A DNA stretch of 5,798 nucleotides from Flavobacteriaceae bacterium (GTDB lineage Bacteria; Bacteroidota; Bacteroidia; Flavobacteriales; Flavobacteriaceae), in contig JABDPL010000233.1 in assembly GCA_013042825.1 (NCBI GenBank), positions 1 to 5,798 on the forward strand, written 5' to 3'. The notes under the pieces are model-generated. The model searched no databases. It saw only the letters and a list, made by a program, of their open reading frames with translations, and was not told where the DNA came from. Position 1 is the stretch's first letter, and each line of letters opens with the position of its first letter. Position numbers and translations under genes: made by a program. Below are positions 4,924 to 5,798 of this stretch, one piece after another.

Positions 4924-5798
4924 TCGCTCAAGCTCAGTACGCGCTCAAGCATATTGTCGTTGGAATTCAGAACCTGAACAGAAGCTTCACTTCCATAGAG
5001 CTGTTCGGCTAAAGTGGCTTTGAGGTATAATTTCATCTCCTCTTTATAAGCTACAAACGGGATGTTGATATTCGCCCTTGCATTCAGATAGCTTTGAAAC
5101 CGGTCTACTACCTCATCTGTTATCACGAATCCTGAAATGAAGTCCTCCTTTGATAGCCCGCGATAAATACTGCGGTCTTTATCGAGTTCCTCAAAAATGA
5201 AGTAATTCATTATGCCTGTCGCCCGGATCCGGTTAATGGTTTCATTCTCCATCTTCATATTTATGGGGACGAATTCATCAGGTATTATTCCACCGCCACC
5301 ATAAACGGTTTTCCCTCCAGGTGTGGTAAATTTTAAGGAGTCATGCACTTCGATTTTATCGGAATTCGAAAATTCTCCGTTTTGAAGCCTGCGATAGTAA
5401 TCGTCGTAATAGTCTTTGTTCCCGTTACTGTATGATCGCTGTATAGATCGCCCTGTTGGCGTGTAGTATCGCGATATGGTTAAACGTACCGCGCTGCCAT
5501 CGCCCAATCCCATCTCGCGTTGCACCAGGCCTTTGCCGTACGACCGACGACCTACAATGGTTCCCTTATCATTATCCTGCAAGGCGCCCGCGATAATCTC
5601 ACTTGCAGAGGCTGAATTTTCATTGATCAGAACAAAAATCTCCCCATCTTCAAAATCACCCCGGCTTGATGCAAAACTGCGTTCTATCTTGCCTTTTTTG
5701 TTTTTTGTGAACAGTATGAGTTTATCGTCTTCGAGGAATTCATCGGCAATACGCTCGGCAATGCCCAGAAATCCGCCTGGGTTATCTCTCAGATCCAG
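4920..5798 (-). CDS. S41 family C-terminal processing peptidase, C-terminal part
   Basis: Tail-specific serine protease, normally exported to the periplasm or membrane, that trims or degrades proteins from their C-termini. The visible 292 residues start at LDLRDNPGGF, the conserved core of the S41 fold, so the signal peptide, PDZ domain and first part of the protease domain lie beyond the right edge. NENSASASEIIAGAL holds the nucleophile Ser64 (fragment numbering, codon 5609-5607). Exactly 25 residues later GRRSYGKGLVQ supplies the general base Lys89, the spacing known for E. coli Prc (Ser430/Lys455) and algal CtpA (Ser372/Lys397). The last about 130 residues form a charged helical tail seen in Bacteroidota members. 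The reading frame continues upstream of the first Met-capable codon (TTG at 5582), so that is not the true start. It is convergent with the flavoprotein gene and overlaps it by 4 bp. Confidence 0.95.
   Translation of the reverse strand: MDLRDNPGGFLGIAERIADEFLEDDKLILFTKNKKGKIERSFASSRGDFEDGEIFVLINENSASASEIIAGALQDNDKGTIVGRRSYGKGLVQREMGLGDGSAVRLTISRYYTPTGRSIQRSYSNGNKDYYDDYYRRLQNGEFSNSDKIEVHDSLKFTTPGGKTVYGGGGIIPDEFVPINMKMENETINRIRATGIMNYFIFEELDKDRSIYRGLSKEDFISGFVITDEVVDRFQSYLNARANINIPFVAYKEEMKLYLKATLAEQLYGSEASVQVLNSNDNMLERVLSLSD

Noticed and set aside
4925..4950. Direct repeat CGCTCAAGC, two copies 17 bp apart
   Set aside because: It lies in the last codons of the S41 peptidase and is explained by two nearby Leu-Ser/Leu-Glu codon runs; no other copies.

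Overview
The window looks like an ordinary chromosomal stretch of a Bacteroidota genome, most likely a marine or environmental Flavobacteriia member. The evidence is a class Ia ribonucleotide reductase of the eukaryote-like type encoded in the order nrdB-nrdA, a DUF3109 cysteine-cluster protein typical of this phylum, A-rich start contexts without Shine-Dalgarno sequences, and a good match to the Bacteroidetes promoter (TTG - 18 nt - TAnnTTTG). The taxonomic call is inference from protein style and signals, not from a database search.

Layout. On the minus strand, positions 1-2335 hold nrdB (complete, 327 aa) followed, after a long 188-nt spacer, by the first 387 codons of nrdA, which runs off the left edge. 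Upstream of nrdB is about 500 bp without a credible gene (2336-2834). Its nrdB-proximal part carries short direct repeats that look like a control region. Its far end holds the probable intrinsic terminator of the next minus-strand gene. That gene (2835-3410) encodes a DUF3109 protein. I place its start at a GTG, because a near-perfect promoter lies directly in front of it and family members begin at the equivalent residue.

From a 120-bp divergent promoter region, a tight plus-strand operon runs from 3531 to 4923: a MarC/UPF0056 six-helix membrane protein, a 66-aa two-helix membrane protein, and a 204-aa single-domain flavoprotein related to the FAD part of thioredoxin reductases. The first two genes are 2 bp apart and the last two overlap by ATGA. 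The operon meets, tail to tail, a minus-strand S41 (C-terminal processing) peptidase whose C-terminal 292 residues are visible, including the Ser/Lys catalytic pair. The two stop codons share the palindrome TTAA.

How they work together. NrdA and NrdB form one enzyme that makes deoxyribonucleotides. The plus-strand trio is clearly one transcription unit, but its joint role is unknown; a membrane transporter-like protein coupled to a truncated flavoprotein is the least understood part of the window. I see no mobile element, CRISPR array, phage gene, tRNA or rRNA, and no obvious new defence or biosynthetic system. The findings are mostly regulatory and architectural, and are scored modestly.
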